This document shows positions 28,540-36,503 of a stretch of 64,000 nt of DNA, piece after piece. Below the pieces are notes generated by a model, which did not search any database, was not told where the DNA came from, and worked only from the letters and a program-made list of their open reading frames with translations. The DNA comes from JBFWVR01 sp050246635 (lineage in GTDB: Bacteria > Acidobacteriota > Vicinamibacteria > Vicinamibacterales > UBA2999), in NCBI GenBank assembly GCA_050246635.1, contig JBFWVR010000005.1:186001-250000 (forward strand), in the 5' to 3' direction. The position numbers were made by a program, and so were the translations under genes. Within the stretch, counting starts at the first letter, position 1. Each line of letters begins with the position of its first letter.

Positions 28540-29649
28540 ATGAGCCCCATGATCACCGCCGCCGTCATGCCCGCCCCGCTCGTCCCCGTGGAGCTGCGGG
28601 AGTTCCCGGAGCCCGACATCGCACCGGGCGGGATGCTGATCCGGACCACGTTCTCCGAGGTGTGCGGCACCGACGTGCACCTGCACCATGGGCGGCTGTC
28701 AGGGGTGCCGTACCCGATCATTCCCGGGCACGTATCCGTGGGGCGCCTCGACAAGGCCCGGGGGCCCATCACCGGCGGCGACGGGCGGACCATCCGCGAG
28801 GGCGACCGCGTCGTGTTCTATGACGTGCACCGGGCCTGCGGGCGCTGCTATGCCTGTGCCGTCAGCCACACGCCAACGAAGTGCCCGTCGCGCAAGGTCT
28901 ACGGCATCACCGACGCGGCCGCGGACGGCCTGTTCGGCGGCTGGAGCGAAGCCATCTACCTGGAGCCCGGGGTCGTCGCGGCGGTCTTGCCGGACGGCGT
29001 CGGCGAAGAGGACTACATCGGCGGCGGGTGCGGTCTCATCACCGCCGTCCACGCGATCGACCGGGCCGCCGTGCGGCTTGCCGACACCGTGCTCGTCCAG
29101 GGGACCGGGGCCGTGGGGCTCAGCATCATCGCGCTGGCGCGCCTCTCCGGCGCGTCGACGATCATCGCGATTGGCTCGCCCGCCGATCGGCTCGATCTTG
29201 CCCGGCGTATGGGGGCCGACGAGACCCTCGACCTCGCGACTACCACAGCCGAGGAGCGCCGGGAGCGCATCCGGGCGCTGACGGGCGGCCGCGGCGTGGA
29301 CATCGGCCTCGAGGCGGCCGGCGCGGCCCGCGCGGTGGAGGAGGGCCTGGACCTGGTGCGTGACGGCGGCCGGTACGTCATCGCGGGCCACTACACGAAC
29401 GCCGGCCCCAGCGCGGTGAACGCCCATGAGCAGATCAACCGCAAGCACCTGGAAATCCGGGGGTGCTGGGGGAGCGAGGCCGGCCATTTCCTGCGTGCCC
29501 TCACGGTGCTGGATCGATACGCCGGACAGTTGCCATGGCGCGAGATCGGGGCCCACGTCTATCCGCTGGACCGCCTGAACGAGGCGCTGGCCGATGCCGA
29601 GGCCATGCGCCTCCCGAAGGCCCTCGTCGACCCTCGCGCGCGGGCCTGA
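28540..29649 (+). CDS. zinc-dependent medium-chain alcohol dehydrogenase
   Basis: The 369-residue protein has the MDR layout. The catalytic zinc ligand region is SEVCGTDVHLHHG and GHVSVG. The structural zinc loop CGRCYAC with a later KC supplies four cysteines. A Rossmann motif is GTGAVGLSIIA. The substrate is unknown; relatives act on polyols, alcohols or crotonyl-CoA-like compounds. No clear ribosome site is seen because the repeat ends two bases before the ATG, so the start is somewhat uncertain. A hairpin resembling a tRNA T-arm follows the stop. Confidence 0.88.
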   Translation: MSPMITAAVMPAPLVPVELREFPEPDIAPGGMLIRTTFSEVCGTDVHLHHGRLSGVPYPIIPGHVSVGRLDKARGPITGGDGRTIREGDRVVFYDVHRACGRCYACAVSHTPTKCPSRKVYGITDAAADGLFGGWSEAIYLEPGVVAAVLPDGVGEEDYIGGGCGLITAVHAIDRAAVRLADTVLVQGTGAVGLSIIALARLSGASTIIAIGSPADRLDLARRMGADETLDLATTTAEERRERIRALTGGRGVDIGLEAAGAARAVEEGLDLVRDGGRYVIAGHYTNAGPSAVNAHEQINRKHLEIRGCWGSEAGHFLRALTVLDRYAGQLPWREIGAHVYPLDRLNEALADAEAMRLPKALVDPRARA

Positions 29650-29703
29650 GACCCCGGTTCAAGCCCGGGGCGCGACCGCCGATTACCCACGCAGGAGATG
29701 CGT

Positions 29704-30426
29704 GTGGCGTTCCATCTTTCGAGATTGGTTGGCGGCGACGGCGACCTGCGTGAGCGGGTCCAGCAACTCGAGACGCGCACCCGGGAGCTCGAGCACCAGC
29801 TCGACGACCGGAACCGCCAGCTCGAGGACGCCAACAAGTCGCTGCGGCGCCTCGCGACGCTGGACGGCCTGACCGGCATCGCCAACCACCGGCACTTCCG
29901 CGAGTTCCTCGACGTCGAGTGGCGCCGCGCCCTTCGGGATCGGTCCGTGCTGTCGATCCTCATGATCGACATCGACTACTTCAAGACCTACAACGACAGC
30001 TTCGGGCACCAGGCGGGTGACGACTGCCTTCGCCGGGTGGCCGACGCCATGGCCCGCGCGGTCGGGCGCCCCGGTGACCTCGTCGCGCGCTACGGGGGCG
30101 AGGAGTTCGTGGCGGTCCTGGCCGACACGGACGCGGATGGCGCGTATGTCGTCGCCGAGCGGCTCCGTGACCGCGTCGAGGCCCTCCGGATCCCGCACCC
30201 GCGCTCCCTGTGCGGCCGCTGGGTCACGGTGAGCTGCGGGGCCGCCACGGTGTTCCCGTCCCGCGACCTCCAGCCCGACGAGCTCGTCGGCGAAGCCGAC
30301 CGCGCCCTCTATCGCGCCAAGCGCGAGGGCCGCAACCGTGTCGTCCTGCCGCCGGTGGTCCCGGATACGCCGATGGCGGTGGGGCAGACAGGCGACGTCC
30401 TGCCGTTCCCCGACCGGCGTCACTGA
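29704..30426 (+). CDS. diguanylate cyclase (GGDEF domain)
   Basis: The protein of about 240 residues has an N-terminal coiled coil (residues 18-50) leading into a GGDEF domain that starts at LDGLTGIANHRHF. The active site reads YGGEEF. An RPGD motif five residues before it is the RxxD inhibitory site, so product inhibition by c-di-GMP is likely. No sensor or membrane segment is present. AGGAG touches the upstream ATG at 29698 but is six bases from the GTG at 29704, which favours the GTG. Confidence 0.9.
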   Translation: MAFHLSRLVGGDGDLRERVQQLETRTRELEHQLDDRNRQLEDANKSLRRLATLDGLTGIANHRHFREFLDVEWRRALRDRSVLSILMIDIDYFKTYNDSFGHQAGDDCLRRVADAMARAVGRPGDLVARYGGEEFVAVLADTDADGAYVVAERLRDRVEALRIPHPRSLCGRWVTVSCGAATVFPSRDLQPDELVGEADRALYRAKREGRNRVVLPPVVPDTPMAVGQTGDVLPFPDRRH

Positions 30427-30441
30427 TCCAGCTCATCCATT

Positions 30442-30457
30442 CGGCACCCCGCTTGCA
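30442..30457 (+). promoter_or_regulatory. candidate sigma-54 promoter of the GH36 gene
   Basis: CGGCACCCCGCTTGCA matches 11 of the 12 fixed positions of TGGCACGNNNNTTGCW apart from C for G at position 7 and C for T at position 1. GG and GC are ten bases apart. It ends 33 bases before the GTG start. Confidence 0.45.
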
Positions 30458-30490
30458 TCCGCCCGGGCACCTCCGGGGCCAGGATGCCGC

Positions 30491-32728
30491 GTGTCCGCTG
30501 ATAGCCCGACCGCTCGACGTCGACGCCCACGCACCGGTCTCACCGGTGTGGCCACGTCGTACGTGCGGATTTTGCTCGTCTTGCTGCTGCTGGGCCTGGC
30601 GGGTCCCAGCTCCCGCGCCGCCTCCGCTGTCAGGCTGGCCAGCCTCGGCGATGCCTACGTGGATGTGGACGAAGAGACCGGGAATTGGGTCATCGGCAAC
30701 ACATTCGTCCTCTACGGGCTACGCCTGGACGCCCGCGGGGACCTGGTGAGTGATGGCCTGCGTGCGGCCTGCTCCGGCGATCTCGTGACGATTGGCACCG
30801 AGCCGGACGGCCTGGCCACGGTGGCCGGCCGGACGAGCCCCCTGGGCAGCCGCGGCAGCGGTTTCACCGTCGAAGGCATCGACGCGGCAGCGACGTCCGG
30901 TGGCGTCGTGCTCAGTGTCCGCCTGGTTGCCTCGGCAAGACCCCTTCGCGCCACACGTTACTACCTGGTCTACCCGGACACCCCTGCCGTCGAAACCTGG
31001 ACGACCTTCGAGGTGACGTCGGACGAACGAGTCACCGTGCAGGACCTGAACGCCTACGCGGTGACATTGCCGGCGGGCCGCGTCACGTGGATCGGCGGGC
31101 TCGACGTCTCCGAGGCCGATGGCGGGCCGTTCGCCGTGCACAGCCGGGCGCTCGGTCCGGGAGAGACGCTGAGCCTTGGTGCGCACGTCGTGTCCACGGA
31201 GTCGGCGCTTCCTTACTTCAGTATCGCGACAGCGGAACACCGTATCGCGTCCGGACTGCTCTGGTCCGGGGCGTGGGCGCTCGACCTGCAGTCGCGCGTC
31301 GATGGCCTCCGGGTGAACCTGGGACTCGGCACGATGTCGGCCTGGGCGGAGCCTGGCCGCGCGGTCGAAGGCCCGCACGCGTTCATTGCCGTGGCCGGCC
31401 CCGCGGATGCGGACGAGGCGGCGGCCGTGTCACGCGTCGTCATGGCCGGGCGGGCGGGCCGGGCCTATCCCTCGTTGACGACCTACAACACCTGGTTCGT
31501 CCGCGGCATCCGCATCGACGACGGGACGATCCGGCACGACATGGAGGCGGCCGCGAGCCTGGGCGTGGAGCTGTTCCAGCTCGATGCGGGCTGGTATCCC
31601 GGCGGGGACGCGGTCTGGGACTTCACCGCGGGTCTCGGCACGTGGGTCGTGGACCCGGTGCGGTTCCCGGCGGGGCTCGCCCCGCTCGGGGAGCTGGCAC
31701 GCGGCCTGGGGATGCGGTTCGGCGTGTGGGTCGAGCCGGAGCGGGTCGCCCTGACGACCGTCGAGCAGCCGGGCCTCGCCACCCGTGACATGCTGGCGAC
31801 GGATGAGGGGGCCTACGCGCCGGGCACGCCGAACGGCGAGGCCAGGGACGCGCAGATCTGCCTCGCGAACCCGGAAGCGCGCCAATGGGTGCTGGACGAG
31901 CTCGTCCGGTTCCTGGACGAGGTCCACCCGGATTACCTCAAGTGGGACTTCAACCGCTGGATCACCTGCACGCGCGGTGACCACGGGCATCCGGCCGACG
32001 GGGGCAACTACGCGCACGTGATGGGCCTCTACCAGGTGCTGGCGGCCCTGCGCGCCCGCTATCCCGACATGTTGATCGAGAACTGCTCGGGCGGCGGGCA
32101 CCGGCTCGACTTCGCGCTCGCGCGCCTCACCGACACGGCCTGGATGGACGATCGCACCACGCCCTCGGCGCATGTGCGTCGCAACCTCGAGGGATTGGCG
32201 CGGGTGTTTCCGGCGGGGCACCTCCTGTCCTACGTGATGCCGCACGAGGACGAGCCGATGGCCGGCGCCGGCGACATGGCGCTGCTGGTCCGCAGCCGCA
32301 TGCCCGGTACGGTCGGCCTGGCCGTGGACACCGGGACCCTGGGCGAGAGCGACGCGGCTGAGCTCGCGCAGCAGTTGTACCTCGCGCGGGCGGTGCGGAT
32401 GCTGCGCGGCACGGATGCGTCCACGGTGGTGCTCGTGCCGTCCGGGGACGCCCGGGGCTTCGAGGTCCTGGAGCAGGTGTCACCCGCGACCGGGACAGCG
32501 GTGCTGTTCGTCTACCGCACCGGTGATGACGCGGCCGGGGTATCCGTGCCGCTGCAGGGGCTCGACGCGGACGCCGTCTACCAGGTGCGGTCCGCGGACC
32601 GTGGCGTGCTCGGGACCTACTCGGGCGAGTCCCTGATGACGACGGGCCTCACCATCGGCGAGGTGCAGGAGTCGTCCGCGCAGGTGATCATCGTGGCGCC
32701 GGTCCCGCCCCCGGCCCCGGAGCCCTGA
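30491..32728 (+). CDS. secreted GH36-like alpha-galactosidase-type glycosidase
   Basis: The protein of about 745 residues has an N-terminal hydrophobic signal (VRILLVLLLLGLAG) and a beta-sandwich N-domain. Its (beta/alpha)8 barrel contains YLKWDFNR, with the GH36 nucleophile aspartate, and ENCSGGGHRLDF, followed by the acid/base region TAWMDD. A C-terminal sandwich closes it. Clan GH-D enzymes hydrolyse alpha-galactosides or alpha-N-acetylgalactosaminides; the exact sugar is not determined. GTG at 30491 has an AGGA site. GTG at 30548, right at the signal peptide, is the alternative. Confidence 0.82.
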   Translation: MSADSPTARRRRPRTGLTGVATSYVRILLVLLLLGLAGPSSRAASAVRLASLGDAYVDVDEETGNWVIGNTFVLYGLRLDARGDLVSDGLRAACSGDLVTIGTEPDGLATVAGRTSPLGSRGSGFTVEGIDAAATSGGVVLSVRLVASARPLRATRYYLVYPDTPAVETWTTFEVTSDERVTVQDLNAYAVTLPAGRVTWIGGLDVSEADGGPFAVHSRALGPGETLSLGAHVVSTESALPYFSIATAEHRIASGLLWSGAWALDLQSRVDGLRVNLGLGTMSAWAEPGRAVEGPHAFIAVAGPADADEAAAVSRVVMAGRAGRAYPSLTTYNTWFVRGIRIDDGTIRHDMEAAASLGVELFQLDAGWYPGGDAVWDFTAGLGTWVVDPVRFPAGLAPLGELARGLGMRFGVWVEPERVALTTVEQPGLATRDMLATDEGAYAPGTPNGEARDAQICLANPEARQWVLDELVRFLDEVHPDYLKWDFNRWITCTRGDHGHPADGGNYAHVMGLYQVLAALRARYPDMLIENCSGGGHRLDFALARLTDTAWMDDRTTPSAHVRRNLEGLARVFPAGHLLSYVMPHEDEPMAGAGDMALLVRSRMPGTVGLAVDTGTLGESDAAELAQQLYLARAVRMLRGTDASTVVLVPSGDARGFEVLEQVSPATGTAVLFVYRTGDDAAGVSVPLQGLDADAVYQVRSADRGVLGTYSGESLMTTGLTIGEVQESSAQVIIVAPVPPPAPEP

Positions 32729-32729
32729 T

Positions 32730-33109
32730 GGGCCCGGAGTCCGTCCCGTCGCGTGCCTGCGTTATGACTCGGCCCTCTGGACCCGTCCGTACGAGTACCT
32801 GACGGGGGAGGCGCTCGCGCCGTATGACACCCTGAACGGCGTGGCGGCGCTGGCCGCCCTGCTGATGGTGCCGTTCGTCTGGAGGCGTATGGCGGCGGCT
32901 ACGCGCTGGTCATCGCGCTCACGCTCGCGCTGCCCCTGTCGTCGGGGCAGTTCGAGGGGCTGGGGCGGTACTGCTCGGTGCTGTTTCCGGTGCCGATCCT
33001 GCTGGCCGGCCTCCGCGGGGAGACCACGCACCAGCTGCTCCTGGTCACCGCGGCCATGTTCTACGCCTACGGCCTCGCCCTCTTCGTCAACGTCCACCCG
33101 CTCTTCTGA
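32730..33109 (+). pseudogene. frameshifted C-terminal remnant of a membrane glycosyltransferase-like protein
   Basis: Just after the GH36 stop one frame encodes a soluble segment (YDSALWTRPYEYLTG) and a helix (VAALAALLMVPFVWRRM). Near 32895 the coding signal jumps to another frame with ALVIALTLALPLSSG, RYCSVLFPVPILLAG and a last helix up to the TGA at 33107. Joined, this resembles the end of polytopic mannosyltransferase-type enzymes, such as the PIG-V-like and GT39-like families. There is no start and no N-terminal part, so it is broken and truncated. Confidence 0.55.
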
Positions 33110-33292
33110 TTGCAGATTGGCGATTGCAGATTGCAGATTGGCGATTGGCGATTGGCGATTGCAGATTTGGCGATTGCAGATCGCCGATCCCGGATTGACC
33201 ATTGCCGACCGCCCCCGGGTCGTCTGGCCAGCCGGCCACCGGCGATTCGGAATCAGGTGCGGCAATCGTCAATCTGCGATCATCGATCTGCA
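33110..33292. repeat. GATTGCAGATT-word inverted repeat before typA
   Basis: The left arm (33110-33185) is a run of GATTGCAGATTGGC words. The right arm (33262-33292) has the complement (CAATCGTCAATCTGCGAT). The centre is GC-rich. The right arm runs directly into the typA -10 box, so the element may have supplied part of the promoter. Confidence 0.75.
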
Positions 33293-33293
33293 A

Positions 33294-33299
33294 TATACT
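33294..33299 (+). promoter_or_regulatory. -10 box placed for leaderless typA mRNA
   Basis: TATACT is followed by six bases and ATG at 33306. No ribosome site precedes either possible ATG. Confidence 0.5.
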
Positions 33300-33305
33300 G
33301 GTGAG

Positions 33306-35156
33306 ATGCCCGCACTGCCGTGGGCCGAGACAGTCATGACGCCCATAGCCAATCCGAACCGCCGCAACGTCGCCATCATCGCCCACGTCGACCACGGGAA
33401 GACCACCCTCGTGGACGCCATGTTCCGCCAGGGGGGCATCTTCCGCGCCAACGAACGGGTCGTCGAGCGCGCGATGGACAGCAACGAGCTCGAGCGCGAG
33501 CGGGGGATCACGATCCTCGCGAAGAACACCGCGGTCCACTACAAGGACCTGCTGATCAACATCGTCGACACGCCGGGCCACGCCGATTTCGGCGGGGAGG
33601 TCGAGCGGGTGCTGTCGATGGTGGACGGCGTGGTGCTGCTCGTCGACGCCGCGGAGGGCCCGCTGCCGCAGACCCGGTTCGTGCTGCGCAAGGCGTTCGA
33701 GCGCCGGCTGCCGCCGATCGTGGTGGTCAACAAGATCGACCGGGCCGACGCGCGTTCGAAGGAGGTGCTGAACGAGGTGTACGACCTCTTCATCGACCTC
33801 GACGCGACCGAGGACCAGATCGAGTTCCCGGTGCTCTACACGAGCGGCCGCGCCGGCACGGCGTCGACCTCGCTCGACGTGCCCGGCGAGGACCTCCGGC
33901 CGTTGTTCGACGCGATTGTCGACCATGTCCCGCCGCCGCAGGGGGACGTGGACGCGCCGCTCCAGATGCTCGTCGCCAACCTCGACTCGAGCGACTACCT
34001 GGGCCGCATCGCCATCGGCCGCATCTTCAACGGGCGTGTCGCGATTGGCGATCCCATCGTCGTGATGAAGGCCGACGGCACCCGCCAGCAGACGCGGGTG
34101 ACGAAGCTGTTCGCTTTCGAGGGCCTGAAGCGCGTCGAGATCGACTCGGCGACGGCCGGCGACATCGTCTGCCTGGCCGGCATCGAGGACATCAACATCG
34201 GCGAGACGATCGCCAACCCGGAGCACGCGGAAGCCATCCCGTCGTTCGCGATCGACGAGCCGACCGTGTCGATGGTCTTCGGCGTCAACACGTCGCCGCT
34301 CGCCGGCCGCGCCGGGCAGTACCTCACGTCGCGGCACCTCAAGGAGCGCCTGGCGCGTGAACTGCTGGGCAACGTCTCGCTGCGCGTCGAGGACACCGAG
34401 AGCCCGGAGCAGTTCAAGGTGCTCGGCCGCGGCGAGCTGCAGCTGGCCATCCTCATCGAGATGATGCGCCGGGAGGGCTACGAGCTGCAGGTGTCGCGCC
34501 CCGAGATCGTCACGCGGGCCATCGACGGCGTGCGCATGGAGCCGATCGAGGACCTCGTCATCGACGTGGCCGAGGAGTTCCAGGGCGTCGTGATCTCGAT
34601 GTGCGGCACCCGTCGCGGCACGATGACGAACATGGTCGATCACGGCTCCGGCCGCGTGCGCCTCGAGTTCCGGATCCCCGCCCGGGGGCTCATCGGGTTC
34701 CGGTCGCAGTTCCTGACCGAGACCAAGGGCACCGGCATCATGAACCATATCTTCGCGGACTGGGAGCCGTGGCACGGCCCGATCCCGTCCCGCACGACCG
34801 GTGCGATGGTCGCCGACCGGGCCGGGGTCGCCACCGCGTACGCGATGGCGAACCTCCAGGAACGCGCCGTGATGATGGTCGAGCCGGGCACCGAAGTGTA
34901 CGAGGGCATGATCGTCGGCGAGAACTCGCGGACCAACGACCTCGACGTCAACATCACCAAGGAAAAGAAGCAGACGAACATGCGCGCGTCCACCGCGGAC
35001 GAGGCGGTGCGTGTCGTCCCGCCCCGCGTGATGGGGCTCGAGCAGGCCATCGAGTTCATCAACGACGACGAGCTCGTCGAGGTGACGCCAAAGGCCATCC
35101 GGCTCCGCAAGAAGGTGCTCGAGGCCAACCGCCGTCCGCGCAAGGACGACGCGTAA
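33306..35156 (+). CDS. typA: ribosome-associated GTPase TypA/BipA
   Basis: The 616-residue protein has all translational GTPase motifs: HVDHGKTT (G1), RGITI (G2), DTPGHADF (G3) and NKID (G4). These are followed by domain II, EF-G-like domains III and V, and the TypA-specific C-terminal part (TKGTGIMNHIF ... QTNMRAS). TypA binds 70S ribosomes and aids assembly and stress or cold growth. ATG at 33306 fits the -10 spacing; ATG at 33336 gives the more usual N-terminus. A GC hairpin at 35162-35177 follows the stop. Confidence 0.95.
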   Translation: MPALPWAETVMTPIANPNRRNVAIIAHVDHGKTTLVDAMFRQGGIFRANERVVERAMDSNELERERGITILAKNTAVHYKDLLINIVDTPGHADFGGEVERVLSMVDGVVLLVDAAEGPLPQTRFVLRKAFERRLPPIVVVNKIDRADARSKEVLNEVYDLFIDLDATEDQIEFPVLYTSGRAGTASTSLDVPGEDLRPLFDAIVDHVPPPQGDVDAPLQMLVANLDSSDYLGRIAIGRIFNGRVAIGDPIVVMKADGTRQQTRVTKLFAFEGLKRVEIDSATAGDIVCLAGIEDINIGETIANPEHAEAIPSFAIDEPTVSMVFGVNTSPLAGRAGQYLTSRHLKERLARELLGNVSLRVEDTESPEQFKVLGRGELQLAILIEMMRREGYELQVSRPEIVTRAIDGVRMEPIEDLVIDVAEEFQGVVISMCGTRRGTMTNMVDHGSGRVRLEFRIPARGLIGFRSQFLTETKGTGIMNHIFADWEPWHGPIPSRTTGAMVADRAGVATAYAMANLQERAVMMVEPGTEVYEGMIVGENSRTNDLDVNITKEKKQTNMRASTADEAVRVVPPRVMGLEQAIEFINDDELVEVTPKAIRLRKKVLEANRRPRKDDA

Positions 35157-35217
35157 GGCCGGCCGCCGGGTGGCGGCGGGCGTCTAACGGGGCAGCCAGT
35201 TGCCAGGAAGGATGCCC

Positions 35218-35580
35218 ATGATCCGGACCGCACTTGCGTTGGTGCTCGTGATGAGCCTCGGCGGACTCGCCGGGGCGGCCGCCCAGGACACCGTGTACGA
35301 CATCGGCACCGGCGTCACGGCGCCGAAGGTCGTGCGGGAGGTCCGTCCCGACTATCCCGCCGACGCCAAGGCCGACAAGGTGGTCGGGCGCGTCACCCTG
35401 ACGACGGTGGTGGGCGCCGACGGCGTGCCGGGCCGCATCGCGGTCGAGCAGGCCCTGGACGACCGGCTCGATCGGGCCGCCATCGCGGCGCTCGAGCAGT
35501 GGCGGTTCGAGCCCGGCCGGCGCGCCGGCGAGGCCGTCCCGGTGCGCGTGACGATCGACTTCACCTTCACGCTCCGATAG
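35218..35580 (+). CDS. small exported TonB C-terminal-domain protein
   Basis: The 120-residue protein has a cleavable signal peptide (GLAGAAAQD) followed by one TonB C-terminal domain (VVREVRPDYPADAKADKVVGRVTL ... WRFEPGRRAGEAVPVRVTIDFTF). It lacks the membrane anchor and proline-rich spacer of a working TonB, so it probably cannot transduce energy alone. AGGAAGG favours ATG at 35218 over the one six bases upstream. Such single domains are common in this phylum with unknown roles. Confidence 0.8.
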   Translation: MIRTALALVLVMSLGGLAGAAAQDTVYDIGTGVTAPKVVREVRPDYPADAKADKVVGRVTLTTVVGADGVPGRIAVEQALDDRLDRAAIAALEQWRFEPGRRAGEAVPVRVTIDFTFTLR

Positions 35581-35669
35581 CGGTACCGGCGCGGCGGGCG
35601 GGGTGCGCTCCACTTTCGCCCGCCTGCCGCTTGACCCAGGCCCCGCGGCGTCCGACCATGCCCGCATGA

Positions 35670-35765
35670 CGATCCGTGCCGGTGACGACCCTTCCCGACG
35701 GCGACACGATGGCCATCCTGCGTGATCCCGCCGGCCTCACTTTCGGCCTGCGGCAGCGGCGCTGA
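35670..35765 (+). pseudogene. possible C-terminal scrap of a VOC/glyoxalase-family gene
   Basis: A short in-frame stretch encodes TTLPDGDTMAILRDPAGLTF before TGA at 35763. This is like the last strand of VOC-fold proteins (cf. the usual DPxGxxFxL ending). No start or upstream domain exists and the frame is closed at 35669. Apart from this and the promoter-like site at 35880, the 400-base gap 35581-35980 shows nothing recognisable. Confidence 0.35.
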
Positions 35766-35879
35766 ACGAGCGCCCGAGCCGCCGGGTTTCCGGCAACCAC
35801 CGGGCGGCCGCCGCCGCTGCCGGGCGCCGTCTCCGTCCAAGTCACCTGTTATCACGCAGTTGCGGCGCGGCTTCCGCGC

Positions 35880-35895
35880 TGGCCGTGGGCTTGCA
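35880..35895 (+). promoter_or_regulatory. candidate sigma-54 promoter of the monohaem cytochrome gene
   Basis: TGGCCGTGGGCTTGCA keeps TGGC, the ten-base GG-GC spacing and TTGCA, but differs in the middle of the -24 half. It ends 85 bases before the ATG. Confidence 0.35.
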
Positions 35896-35980
35896 TCCTG
35901 CGTCTCCACGACCCTTGGGGGCGGCCGTGTGGCGACGCCGTGGTCCCCACGACACGTCCGACAGCCCGAAGGAGGGAATG

Positions 35981-36397
35981 ATGTCCTCTCGAACCTTGCT
36001 CATGCTGGGCCTGGTTGGCGCGCTCGCGGTGCCCGCGACGACGCTGGCCGCCGGCCGTCAGGAAGCCGCCCGCGGGTTCGATGGCGGCGAGGAGTTCCGC
36101 ACCTACTGCGCCGTCTGCCACGGCAGCGGCGGTCGCGGGGACGGCCCGCTGGCCGCCTCGATGACCGTGAAGCCCGCCGACCTGACCGCGATTGCGGCGG
36201 CCAACGGCGGCACGTTCCCGGCCGAGGACGTCTTCAGGACCATCGACGGCCGCGATCCCGTGAAGGGCCACGGCGGCAAGGACATGCCCGTGTGGGGCGA
36301 TGCCTTCAGCCGCTCCGCCCGCGACTCGAGCCCGGAGGACGTCAAGGCCCGCATCGACGCCCTCGTCCGCTACATCGAGCGGCTGCAGGTGAAGTAG
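35981..36397 (+). CDS. periplasmic monohaem c-type cytochrome
   Basis: The 138-residue protein has a signal peptide (ALAVPATTLAAG), one haem site CAVCH, and a downstream KDMPVWGD methionine typical of the sixth ligand in class I cytochromes. It is a small electron carrier in the periplasm. Two ATGs are adjacent; AAGGAGGG favours the second (35981). It is convergent with the glutamate dehydrogenase gene across a CACGAAG repeat. Its redox partner is unknown. Confidence 0.9.
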   Translation: MSSRTLLMLGLVGALAVPATTLAAGRQEAARGFDGGEEFRTYCAVCHGSGGRGDGPLAASMTVKPADLTAIAAANGGTFPAEDVFRTIDGRDPVKGHGGKDMPVWGDAFSRSARDSSPEDVKARIDALVRYIERLQVK

Positions 36398-36424
36398 CGT
36401 CCGGCCCGGCGCCCGCCGCCCGTA

Positions 36425-36498
36425 CACACGAAAGGGCACGAAGAACCTTCGTGCCCTTCGTGCCCTTCGTGTCCTTCGGACCCTTCGTGCCCTTCGAT
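36425..36498. repeat. CACGAAGG/CCTTCGTG inverted repeat between convergent genes
   Basis: A short left arm (two CACGAA words) faces a longer right arm of five CCTTCGTG-like words. It ends six bases before the glutamate dehydrogenase stop. Confidence 0.75.
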
Positions 36499-36503
36499 CC
36501 CGA

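Noticed and set aside
29650..29672. tRNA T-arm-like sequence after the alcohol dehydrogenase (CCCGG TTCAAGC CCGGG)
   Set aside because: The upstream bases are the end of a protein gene and form no acceptor, D or anticodon arms. It is just a short hairpin after the stop codon.
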